This document shows positions 56,701 through 64,000 of a DNA stretch of 64,000 nucleotides, in pieces. A program made the translations under genes and the position numbers. The stretch comes from Brucella haematophila (GTDB taxonomy: Bacteria; Pseudomonadota; Alphaproteobacteria; Rhizobiales; Rhizobiaceae). Within the stretch, counting starts at the first letter, position 1. Every line of letters begins with the position of its first letter. The DNA lies in assembly GCF_005938105.1 (NCBI RefSeq), contig NZ_VCPE01000002.1, positions 310,001-374,000 of the forward strand, read 5' to 3'. The notes beneath the pieces are model-generated. The model worked only from the letters and a program-made list of their open reading frames with translations. It was not told where the DNA came from and did no database searches.

Positions 56701-57726
56701 ATGAAACGCAAAGTCTTGAGAGTGATCGACGGTGAAGCGGTCTTTCCACCTCCCATCTGGATGATGCGTCAGGCCGGTCGCTACCTTCCCGAATACCGAG
56801 AGACACGGAAGAAGGCAGGGAGCTTTCTCGATCTGTGTTATTCGCCAGATCTGGCTGTCGAAGTGACGCTTCAGCCAATCCGCCGTTTTGGCTTTGATGC
56901 AGCCATTCTCTTTTCCGACATTCTGGTCATCCCTCACGCCCTTGGGCGCGACCTTCGCTTTGAAGAGGGCAAGGGACCTTTGATGACCCCAATCGACGCC
57001 GACGAGATTTTCTGGCTTGAGACGGAAGGTGTCGCCAAACGGCTGGAGCCGGTCTACGAGACGGTTCGGCTGCTGCGCGAGCAGTTGCCCGACGAAACGA
57101 CACTGCTCGGCTTCTGTGGCGCTCCCTGGACCGTTGCGACCTATATGATCGCCGGTCATGGCACGCCGGATCAGGCACCTGCCCGTCTTTTCGCCTATCG
57201 CTTCCCGGAAGCCTTCGAAAAGCTTTTGAATGATTTAGCTGATGTGTCTGCCGAATATCTCATCGAACAGCTGGATGCTGGCGCAGACGCCGTACAGATT
57301 TTCGATTCATGGTCCGGTGTTCTGGATGAAGATTGCTTTGAGCGGTTCTGCATCCAGCCGGTGGCGCGGATTGTTCAGAAAGTTCGCGCTGTCTATCCCG
57401 AAGCGCGCATCATCGGTTTCCCGAAAGGGGCAGGGATGCTTTATGCGGGCTACCGCGAAAAGACGGGCGTTGATGTGCTCGGCCTTGACTGGTCTGTGCC
57501 GCTCAATTTCGCAGCAGCCTTGCAGGAAGATGGCGCCATTCAGGGCAATCTCGATCCTTTGCGTGTTGTTGCGGGCGGTTCCGCACTTGATGAAGGTGTG
57601 GATGCAATCCTCGAACGTCTGGGGAAAGGCCCACTGATCTTCAATCTCGGACATGGCATTACACCTCAAGCGCCGGTCGAGAATGTCCAGCGCATGATCG
57701 ATCGTATTCGTGGAGAAAAATCGTGA
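56701..57726 (+). CDS. hemE: Uroporphyrinogen decarboxylase
   Basis: Heme pathway enzyme of 341 residues that decarboxylates uroporphyrinogen III to coproporphyrinogen III. The N-terminal signature is [19 protein letters not shown], and [18 protein letters not shown] and [16 protein letters not shown] are the other conserved parts. The ATG at 56701 gives the family length; a longer upstream reading would run into the putative origin. Its last codon overlaps the hemJ start as GTGA. Confidence 0.97.
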   Translation: MKRKVLRVIDGEAVFPPPIWMMRQAGRYLPEYRETRKKAGSFLDLCYSPDLAVEVTLQPIRRFGFDAAILFSDILVIPHALGRDLRFEEGKGPLMTPIDADEIFWLETEGVAKRLEPVYETVRLLREQLPDETTLLGFCGAPWTVATYMIAGHGTPDQAPARLFAYRFPEAFEKLLNDLADVSAEYLIEQLDAGADAVQIFDSWSGVLDEDCFERFCIQPVARIVQKVRAVYPEARIIGFPKGAGMLYAGYREKTGVDVLGLDWSVPLNFAAALQEDGAIQGNLDPLRVVAGGSALDEGVDAILERLGKGPLIFNLGHGITPQAPVENVQRMIDRIRGEKS

Positions 57727-58259
57727 GCCAGCCAGTGTCGAAGAGCAGCACCAAGGCTGCCTATATCCGCATGATCGCAGCGCTCGTGATTGTGGTGCTT
57801 GGCGTCTGGGCATTGTTTCACGTGAATCCAACCGACGCCTATCTCTGGGTGAAGGCGGTTCACGTGATCGCGGTCATCGCCTGGATGGCCGGAATGCTCT
57901 ATCTGCCACGGCTGTTCGTCTATCACACAGCGACCAAGCCCGGTTCTGAAGCTTCCGAGACTTTCAAGGTGATGGAAAAGCGACTGCTGCACTTCATCAT
58001 CAACCCGGCCATGGCCGTGACCTGGATTGCCGGTCTGTGGATGGCTTGGGAAATCTTCCGCTTTCAAGGCGGCTGGCTGCACGCCAAGCTGCTGCTGGTT
58101 GTGCTGATGTCCGGCATGCATGGCTATCTCTCGAAAGCGACGCGCCTTTTTGCGGAAGACAAAAACACGAAATCGGCAAAGCATTGGCGAATCGTTAACG
58201 AAGTGCCAACCATTCTGATGGTCCTAATCGTCATTCTGGTGATCGTAAAACCATTTTAA
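57723..58259 (+). CDS. hemJ: Protoporphyrinogen oxidase HemJ (GTG start)
   Basis: Membrane enzyme of 178 residues that oxidises protoporphyrinogen IX, the HemJ/UPF0093 type. Four or so membrane helices with conserved His: [26 protein letters not shown], then [24 protein letters not shown], and [21 protein letters not shown] at 57723 overlaps the hemE stop by four bases (GTGA), coupling successive heme steps. A degenerate parS-like 16-mer lies in its coding region at 57814-57829. Confidence 0.95.
   Translation: MSQPVSKSSTKAAYIRMIAALVIVVLGVWALFHVNPTDAYLWVKAVHVIAVIAWMAGMLYLPRLFVYHTATKPGSEASETFKVMEKRLLHFIINPAMAVTWIAGLWMAWEIFRFQGGWLHAKLLLVVLMSGMHGYLSKATRLFAEDKNTKSAKHWRIVNEVPTILMVLIVILVIVKPF
57814..57829. 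other. Degenerate parS-like site inside hemJ
   Basis: TGTTTCACGTGAATCC matches parS at 14 of 16 and is identical to the 16-mer in hisH. It is 1.1 kb right of the putative origin. ParB binding is uncertain. Confidence 0.45.
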
Positions 58260-58489
58260 TTGTAGTTTTGTGAGAAAAAGAAGCCCGCTTTGTCGGGTTT
58301 CTGCCATTTTCCCGTTGCAGAATTTATCTGCGGTCACTACATGTGACTTGCTCTTCATATCGCAAATCGGTATGAAGAAAGCCTCTTCCCTTCCTGATCG
58401 CAGGCCTTCGATGCCGGTCCAGCCATCCAGCTGACCAACTTTCCGAACAACTGCATTTTCTCCTTATATTTCAAAAGAGTTCCTCATCC

Positions 58490-59755
58490 ATGCAGGAAAT
58501 GAAACTACAAGAACTAAAAAATAAAACACCGGTTGAGCTGCTTGCTTTTGCCGAAACCCTTGAAGTCGAAAATGCGAGCGCGATGCGCAAGCAGGAACTG
58601 ATGTTCGCGATTCTCAAGAAGCTGGCTTCGCAGGATGTCGAGATCATCGGTGAAGGCGTTGTCGAAGTGCTGCAGGACGGTTTTGGCTTCCTGCGCTCCG
58701 CTGATGCCAATTATCTGCCAGGCCCCGACGATATTTATATTTCTCCTTCGCAGCTGCGCCGCTTCTCGCTGAAGACTGGCGATACGGTTGAAGGCCCGAT
58801 CCGTGGCCCCAAAGAAGGCGAGCGCTATTTTGCGCTTCTCAAGGTCAATTCGATCAATTTTGAAGACCCGGAAAAGATTCGCCACAAGGTTCACTTCGAC
58901 AATCTGACGCCGCTCTATCCGAATGAGCGCTTCAAGATGGAACTGGAAGTTCCGACCTCCAAGGATCTGTCGCCGCGCGTCATCGATCTGGTTGCACCGC
59001 TCGGCAAGGGCCAGCGTGGTCTGATCGTCGCTCCGCCACGTACCGGTAAGACTGTTCTGCTGCAGAACATTGCACACTCGATCACCGCCAATCATCCAGA
59101 ATGCTATCTGATCGTTCTTCTGATCGACGAACGTCCGGAAGAAGTGACCGACATGCAGCGTTCGGTAAAGGGTGAAGTCATTTCGTCAACTTTCGACGAA
59201 CCGGCAGCGCGTCACGTGCAGGTTGCTGAAATGGTCATCGAAAAGGCCAAGCGTCTGGTTGAACATGGTCGCGACGTTGTGATCCTGCTCGACTCGATCA
59301 CCCGCCTTGGCCGCGCTTACAACACTGTTGTTCCGTCATCCGGTAAGGTTTTGACCGGTGGTGTGGATGCCAATGCACTCCAGCGTCCGAAGCGTTTCTT
59401 CGGTGCTGCGCGTAACATCGAAGAAGGTGGTTCGCTCACCATCATCGCGACCGCGCTGATCGATACGGGCAGCCGTATGGACGAAGTGATCTTTGAAGAA
59501 TTCAAAGGCACGGGTAACTCGGAAATCGTTCTCGACCGCAAGGTTGCAGACAAGCGCATCTTCCCGGCCATGGACATTCTCAAGTCCGGTACCCGTAAGG
59601 AAGATCTGCTCGTTCCGCGCGCCGATCTGCAGAAGATCTTTGTTCTGCGCCGTATCCTCGCGCCGATGGGCACGACCGATGCGATCGAATTCCTCATCGA
59701 CAAGCTCAAGCAGACCAAGAGCAATGGTGAGTTCTTCGATTCGATGAACACCTAA
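58490..59755 (+). CDS. rho: Transcription termination factor Rho
   Basis: Hexameric RNA helicase that ends transcription, 421 residues. The N-terminal domain has [28 protein letters not shown] (RNA binding). Walker A is [16 protein letters not shown], and [15 protein letters not shown] is the Walker B region. [20 protein letters not shown] contains the Q-loop. An alternative ATG at 58499 would shorten it by three. The 230-bp leader shows no gene; Rho leaders are usually autoregulated, but I see no clear element. Confidence 0.97.
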   Translation: MQEMKLQELKNKTPVELLAFAETLEVENASAMRKQELMFAILKKLASQDVEIIGEGVVEVLQDGFGFLRSADANYLPGPDDIYISPSQLRRFSLKTGDTVEGPIRGPKEGERYFALLKVNSINFEDPEKIRHKVHFDNLTPLYPNERFKMELEVPTSKDLSPRVIDLVAPLGKGQRGLIVAPPRTGKTVLLQNIAHSITANHPECYLIVLLIDERPEEVTDMQRSVKGEVISSTFDEPAARHVQVAEMVIEKAKRLVEHGRDVVILLDSITRLGRAYNTVVPSSGKVLTGGVDANALQRPKRFFGAARNIEEGGSLTIIATALIDTGSRMDEVIFEEFKGTGNSEIVLDRKVADKRIFPAMDILKSGTRKEDLLVPRADLQKIFVLRRILAPMGTTDAIEFLIDKLKQTKSNGEFFDSMNT

Positions 59756-59769
59756 GCTCTTTGCAGCTT

Positions 59770-59873
59770 TTTGTTTTCGCGCATTATCCTACGCATCGAA
59801 GCGGGATCAGAAATCAGTCCAGTGGACTGATTTCCCCGCGTAGGCGCTTCGCACTTTTGCTGGAAATGCTCTA
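59770..59873. repeat. Dispersed ~100-bp palindromic repeat (copy 2)
   Basis: Centre 59811-59833: arms AAATCAGTCCA and TGGACTGATTT. It differs from copy 1 at 39166-39260 by only a few bases and lies in the same setting: after a rightward gene and before its terminator. Confidence 0.9.
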
Positions 59874-59876
59874 ATC

Positions 59877-59910
59877 AAAAGCCACGCTGGAAAATCAGCG
59901 TGGCTTTTTT
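59877..59910. terminator. Bidirectional terminator between rho and the YyaL-like gene
   Basis: AAAAGCCACGCTG and CAGCGTGGCTTTT pair around a six-base loop with T-runs on both sides. It serves rho and the convergent YyaL-like gene. Confidence 0.9.
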
Positions 59911-59915
59911 GTCCG

Positions 59916-61928
59916 TCACGCTCCGCTCGTCAGAAGAATGCGCAATGCGTCGTCATTCTCTACCGGCGGCAGACAGACCTGTCCTTTGCAGAACCATGCC
60001 GATGGCTTCTCTGCCCGGGCAGTACCGCCTGTCGGCAGTTCAATCACCGCATCCGGCGTGAAACTGACAATTTTGTCGAGACGACGCGGATCCGGATTTC
60101 GATTCGCTATCGAAACAAGCTCATCTTGATGAGACTGCGCGGCGATGACAAGCGATAGCGGTTCGGCAGCCATGCGGGCTGCATTCAATATGCCGATCTG
60201 ACCATATTGCTGTGCGAGTGCGCGGCCTAACGCTTCCTCGATCAACGTCTCATTGCTTCGGTAAAGCGTCATGTCACCGGTTGCGAGGAAAAGCCGCGTC
60301 AGCGCTTCGATAATCTGGCTGGTCGCGCTGGGGATAGCCTCGTCATAATCACCATAGGCGTGAAGAATGACATCGTCGGCATCCAGCGCAGATAGACGGT
60401 AATTATCGGAAGCATCCCGGTGGTGGTCATCCAACGCCTGTTTGAGCTTCCGGGCGTCATCAATGTAGCTCCGGTCGGAACTTGCTTCATAGAGTGCCAG
60501 TGCGGCATTGATTATACCGGCATAGTCCGTCGACAGGGCAGGGTAGACCAGCCGATCCTGCATACGGCAATGCGCCATTTTCCCCGCGCGGAATGGCATC
60601 ATGATCGCCTGATAGGCTTCGACCGCCAAAGTCACCCATTCCGGTTTGGCGAAGCTTCGTCCGGCCTCTGCAAGCGCACGGATCGCAAGTGCATTCCAGT
60701 CGGTCAGCGCCTTGTCATCGCGTCCCGGACGAATGCGTGTTTCACGCTGTGCGAATAGCTTTGCCTTGGCGCCCCGTATCGACGGCGTCGCCGCTGCATC
60801 AGCATTCACGTTATGCAAGCGGTTCAGAATAGTATGGCCTTCCCAGTTTCCTCCTGGGGAAACACCATAGAACGTCTTGAACGCCTTGCTATCCTCTCCC
60901 AAAACGCTGTCTATCTCCGCCTCGCTCCAGACGTAGAATTTTCCTTCTTCGCCTTCGCTATCGGCGTCGAGGCTAGACGCGAAACTACCGTCCGGCAGTC
61001 GCATTTCACGGACCAACCAATCAATGGTTTCTTCGATTCGTATGCGGAACAAATCATCTTTCGTTTCCGCAAAGGCATAATTGGCGTGTCGGATCAGCTG
61101 CGCATTGTCATAGAGCATTTTCTCAAAATGCGGCGCGAGCCACTCGGCATCCGTGCTGTAGCGGCACAGACCACCGCCGAGATGATCATAGATGCCGCCT
61201 TGCAGCATGGTCTTCAACGAGCGGATAAACTTGTCCCGGTTATCGCTGTCGTGATTATAGAGCCAGGATAGCCACAGCGCGTCCATGAATGGAGCATTGG
61301 GAAATTTAGGAGCGCCTTCGATGCCACCGCGTACCGGATCAATAAGACCACTGATCCGTTGCGTTACATCATCAAAGCGCGCAATTTCATTCGGAGTGGC
61401 GGCATTTTGCGCGGCGAGCCGACCTTCCAGATGATTGAACACCGCCTCGGCATTATGGTTAATTTTTTCTTTATCTCCTTGCCAGAGATTGTTCACGGCC
61501 TTTAATACATCGACAAAACCCGGCATGTTGTGGCGTGCGTGGGGCGGAAAATACGTGCCGCCCCAGAAGGGCTTTCCGTCAGGTCGCAAGAACATGGTCA
61601 AGGGCCAGCCACCTTGCTGTCCCATCGCGCCAAGCGCGGCCATATAGATCTGGTCTATGTCCGGTCGTTCCTCGCGATCGACCTTCACATTCACGAACAG
61701 GTCGTTCATCACTGCAGCGACATCAGCATCTTCGAACGATTCATGGGCCATGACATGGCACCAGTGACAGGCAGCATAACCAATCGAAAGCAGGATAGGG
61801 CGGTTTAACTCACGTGCTGTGTCGAGGGCTTCTTTTCCCCAGGGCTGCCAATGAACAGGGTTATCCGCATGTTGGCGCAGATAGGCACTGGGTTCCGCAG
61901 ACAGCCTGTTTCTGCTGATATCCGTCAT
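59916..61928 (-). CDS. YyaL/SPATA20-like thioredoxin-domain protein (DUF255)
   Basis: Protein of 670 residues. Residues 1-165 form a thioredoxin-like DUF255 domain with the redox motif [14 protein letters not shown] (CHWC, about residues 53-56) and [16 protein letters not shown]. The rest is an alpha/alpha-barrel, resembling N-acylglucosamine 2-epimerase or glycosidase folds ([34 protein letters not shown]). The family includes mammalian SPATA20 and B. subtilis YyaL; no confirmed substrate. It points against its rightward neighbours. Confidence 0.92.
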   Translation of the reverse strand: MTDISRNRLSAEPSAYLRQHADNPVHWQPWGKEALDTARELNRPILLSIGYAACHWCHVMAHESFEDADVAAVMNDLFVNVKVDREERPDIDQIYMAALGAMGQQGGWPLTMFLRPDGKPFWGGTYFPPHARHNMPGFVDVLKAVNNLWQGDKEKINHNAEAVFNHLEGRLAAQNAATPNEIARFDDVTQRISGLIDPVRGGIEGAPKFPNAPFMDALWLSWLYNHDSDNRDKFIRSLKTMLQGGIYDHLGGGLCRYSTDAEWLAPHFEKMLYDNAQLIRHANYAFAETKDDLFRIRIEETIDWLVREMRLPDGSFASSLDADSEGEEGKFYVWSEAEIDSVLGEDSKAFKTFYGVSPGGNWEGHTILNRLHNVNADAAATPSIRGAKAKLFAQRETRIRPGRDDKALTDWNALAIRALAEAGRSFAKPEWVTLAVEAYQAIMMPFRAGKMAHCRMQDRLVYPALSTDYAGIINAALALYEASSDRSYIDDARKLKQALDDHHRDASDNYRLSALDADDVILHAYGDYDEAIPSATSQIIEALTRLFLATGDMTLYRSNETLIEEALGRALAQQYGQIGILNAARMAAEPLSLVIAAQSHQDELVSIANRNPDPRRLDKIVSFTPDAVIELPTGGTARAEKPSAWFCKGQVCLPPVENDDALRILLTSGA

Positions 61929-62014
61929 GAGGCTTCCCTTTCAGCGTTTGAATGAATATGCACTGAGCTTAATTTCAATCCTCTTGGCAAGATTGATATA
62001 GGTCAGGAAACGCA

Positions 62015-63343
62015 ATGAACGACACCGCTGTGCATCACGATACGATTTTTGCCTTGTCCAGCGGGCGGCTTCCGTCTGGTGTTGCTGTGGTGCGAGCATC
62101 TGGCCCTAAAGTTCGATTCATCATTGAAACGATTCTCGGCTCCGGCATTGAACCACGATATGCAGCCTATAAGACATTCCGCTCCCGAAATGGAGACGCG
62201 ATTGATCGTGGATTAGCACTCTTCTTCCCCGGACCGCATAGTTTTACAGGCGAAGACTGTGTCGAATTTCATCTGCACGGTGGAATAGCTGTTGTTGAAA
62301 AACTGCTAGTGGAACTGGGCGAGATAGCAGGCTGCCGTATTGCAGAGGCAGGTGAATTCACCCGACGTGCTTTCACCAATGGTAAAATGGATCTGACAAT
62401 TGCAGAAGGTCTGGCAGATCTCATCGCGGCTGAGACCGAAGGGCAGCGACGTCTTGCCTTGCAAGTAGCTTCAGGCGCGCAACGCCAACTCTATACGGAT
62501 TGGCGGCAGAGGCTTGTTCGTGCGCGGGCGTTTATTGAAGCTGAACTCGACTTTGCAGATGAGAGCGATGTCCCAGGCTCGGTTTCTGATCAGGTATGGC
62601 GATCCTTGAAAGAGCTACAAAAGGAAATCGAGCTGCATATTGCCAGCGGCAAGCGCGCAGCCATGCTTCGTGATGGTTTGCATGTAGTGATTGCCGGTGC
62701 GCCGAATGCGGGCAAATCGAGCTTGCTTAACTTTCTCGCTGGACGGGAAGTGGCGATCATATCGGATGAGGCGGGAACGACACGCGATCTTCTGGAAGTC
62801 AAACTCGACCTCAATGGCATCCCGGTTTACGTCACTGATACGGCTGGTCTGCGCGAGACCGAAAGCGCTGTTGAAAAGATTGGCATCGAGAGAGCCCGCG
62901 AAAGAGCATCGGAAGCCGACCTCATTCTTCTGTTGGAAGACATGAGTGATCCAATTGATGTGACACTTAACGAGGCTGATGTCGAAATTTGGCGCATTGG
63001 AACCAAGGCCGATCTAACGGGAGGCCTTTCTGAACGATGGACTTTCCATATTTCAATCAAGAGTGGCTCTGGGTTAGACGAACTTTTAGCCGCTCTTCAA
63101 TCTTTCGCTGAAGAACGGATTGGCCAGATCAACGATGCCGTCCCTACAAGGCAGCGCCATATCAATTTGCTCCACTCTACGCTTACTGAGATTGAAACCG
63201 CCGCACGCCGTGATGATCTCCCACTAGAATTGCGAGCGGAGAACATGCGCAGGGCGTCCCAATACCTCGGTCGCATCACCGGTGACGTGGATGTTGAGGA
63301 AATCCTCGATGTGATCTTCTCGCAGTTTTGCATTGGCAAGTGA
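62015..63343 (+). CDS. mnmE: tRNA modification GTPase MnmE
   Basis: With MnmG, makes the 5-carboxymethylaminomethyl modification of U34 in tRNA. It is 442 residues long. The folate-binding N-terminal domain runs to about 120. The G domain has GAPNAGKSSLLNFLAG (G1), DTAGL (G3) and GTKADL (G4). The C-terminus ends FCIGK, with the conserved Cys. CAGGAA lies before the ATG. Its TGA is part of a 15/16 parS-like palindrome. Confidence 0.97.
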   Translation: MNDTAVHHDTIFALSSGRLPSGVAVVRASGPKVRFIIETILGSGIEPRYAAYKTFRSRNGDAIDRGLALFFPGPHSFTGEDCVEFHLHGGIAVVEKLLVELGEIAGCRIAEAGEFTRRAFTNGKMDLTIAEGLADLIAAETEGQRRLALQVASGAQRQLYTDWRQRLVRARAFIEAELDFADESDVPGSVSDQVWRSLKELQKEIELHIASGKRAAMLRDGLHVVIAGAPNAGKSSLLNFLAGREVAIISDEAGTTRDLLEVKLDLNGIPVYVTDTAGLRETESAVEKIGIERARERASEADLILLLEDMSDPIDVTLNEADVEIWRIGTKADLTGGLSERWTFHISIKSGSGLDELLAALQSFAEERIGQINDAVPTRQRHINLLHSTLTEIETAARRDDLPLELRAENMRRASQYLGRITGDVDVEEILDVIFSQFCIGK

Positions 63344-63356
63344 TTCACGTGAAACA
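63341..63356. other. parS-like site overlapping the mnmE stop codon
   Basis: TGATTCACGTGAAACA matches the parS consensus TGTTTCACGTGAAACA at 15 of 16 bases; the mismatch is the third base, fixed by the TGA stop. It is 33 bases upstream of a perfect parS. Confidence 0.8.
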
Positions 63357-63388
63357 TTGGCCTGTTGGGGCAGAGATGATTCTTGGAA

Positions 63389-63404
63389 TGTTTCACGTGA
63401 AACA
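63389..63404. other. Perfect parS centromere site
   Basis: TGTTTCACGTGAAACA is an exact match to the bacterial parS consensus and a perfect palindrome, in the mnmE-mnmG intergenic gap. ParB nucleates here for chromosome segregation. parA/parB usually follow mnmG-rsmG, beyond the right edge. Confidence 0.93.
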
Positions 63405-63555
63405 TCTGTGGAATCCAGTGATGCCAGTTGACTCTACCTGTTCTTCGTGAGTCAGCGACCCTGAACGCTTTTAATTGATCGCCTGTCACGCTTTTATCCT
63501 TCCGTTTCAAACGCATTCATGGCAAAAGCTGTCTCCTAATCCAAGGATGCGAGAA

Positions 63556-64000
63556 ATGAGTTCGGCTGAGTCTACAGTCTTCGATGTTATTGTTGTCGGT
63601 GGCGGTCATGCGGGCTGCGAAGCCGCGTCGGCTGCTGCGCGTGCAGGTGCACGCACTGCATTGGTCACTCATCGCTTCGATACGATTGGCGTTATGTCTT
63701 GTAATCCGGCCATCGGTGGCCTGGGGAAGGGCCATCTCGTCCGTGAGATTGACGCACTCGACGGTTTGATGGGTCGCGTTGCCGATAAGGCAGGCATCCA
63801 GTTCCGTCTTTTGAACCGCCGTAAAGGCCCAGCCGTTCGTGGCCCGCGCACGCAGGCCGATCGTAAGCTCTATCGGCTTGCGATGCAGGAAATGATTGGT
63901 GCGCAGGAGAACCTCACAGTTGTTGAGGGCGGCGCGTTTGATATCAAGACCGAAGAAGGTATTGTCACTGGTGTGGTTTTATCGGATGGTCGGCTGTTGA
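63556..64000 (+). CDS. mnmG: tRNA uridine-5-carboxymethylaminomethyl modification enzyme MnmG, N-terminal part (cut by edge)
   Basis: FAD-binding partner of MnmE. The first 148 residues are present. The dinucleotide-binding loop is [21 protein letters not shown], and [23 protein letters not shown] and [16 protein letters not shown] are family signatures. The ATG at 63556 has AAGG nine bases upstream; an in-frame ATG at 63547 has none. The gene runs off the right edge with the frame open. The gap to mnmE holds the two parS sites. Confidence 0.96.
   Translation, partial: MSSAESTVFDVIVVGGGHAGCEAASAAARAGARTALVTHRFDTIGVMSCNPAIGGLGKGHLVREIDALDGLMGRVADKAGIQFRLLNRRKGPAVRGPRTQADRKLYRLAMQEMIGAQENLTVVEGGAFDIKTEEGIVTGVVLSDGRLL

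Noticed and set aside
58261-58489. Terminator after hemJ and a regulatory leader for rho
   Set aside because: A short CCCG/CGGG hairpin followed by TTTCTG is weak, and I see no other clear structure, so neither is called as a feature.

Overview
The window comes from the primary chromosome of an alphaproteobacterium of the order Hyphomicrobiales, most likely the Brucella/Ochrobactrum group. The basis is gene content and order: bvrR-bvrS next to a regulatory PTS (HPr, EIIA-Man, short HprK), a DivL-like Tyr kinase beside a TsaE-phosphotransferase fusion, hemE bordering an origin-like region with mnmE/mnmG downstream, and many short palindromic intergenic elements. No rRNA, tRNA, insertion sequence, prophage or CRISPR array was recognised. 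The DNA is GC-rich, densely coding core genome.

Layout. 1-4.1 kb: leftward translation genes (infC, an isoprenylcysteine-methyltransferase-like gene, rpmI, rplT, pheS, pheT cut by the edge). 4.4-8.5 kb: rightward metabolic and hypothetical genes. 8.6-14.2 kb: trpF-trpB-(unknown)-trpA-accD-folC. 14.6-26.6 kb: leftward divL, tsaE/amgK fusion, murU, addB, addA, trxA. 27-33.5 kb: leftward bvrR, bvrS, hprK, EIIA, HPr, an Asp/Glu racemase homologue and ahcY. 34-39 kb: rightward pckA, arfB, a nonsense-mutated hydrolase and poxB. 39.3-44 kb: leftward hisB-DUF2628-hisH-hisA-hisF-hisE-coaA. 44.2-48 kb: rightward hslV-DUF2585-hslU and a DUF1402 gene. 48-56.2 kb: timA-mltA-smr-xre, fxsA, secB, and the leftward set ppsR-maf-aroE-coaE-dnaQ. 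56.7-64 kb: hemE-hemJ-rho, a YyaL-like gene, mnmE, and mnmG cut by the edge.

The most striking region is 56.2-56.7 kb. Genes diverge from it, it holds several DnaA-box-like 9-mers, an AT-rich stretch and five GANTC (CcrM) sites in 39 bp, and it abuts hemE as the Caulobacter origin does. A perfect parS palindrome and a 15/16 match lie 6.7 kb to the right between mnmE and mnmG. I infer that this is the chromosome origin and centromere neighbourhood.

Other points of interest: a repeated hairpin unit with covarying stems in the pheS and rpmI leaders; an in-frame palindromic insertion in addB; five tandem ~53-bp hairpin repeats after pckA; a racemase homologue with both catalytic cysteines changed to serine; AccD lacking all four zinc-finger cysteines; an AUU start for infC; and an amber-interrupted hydrolase.
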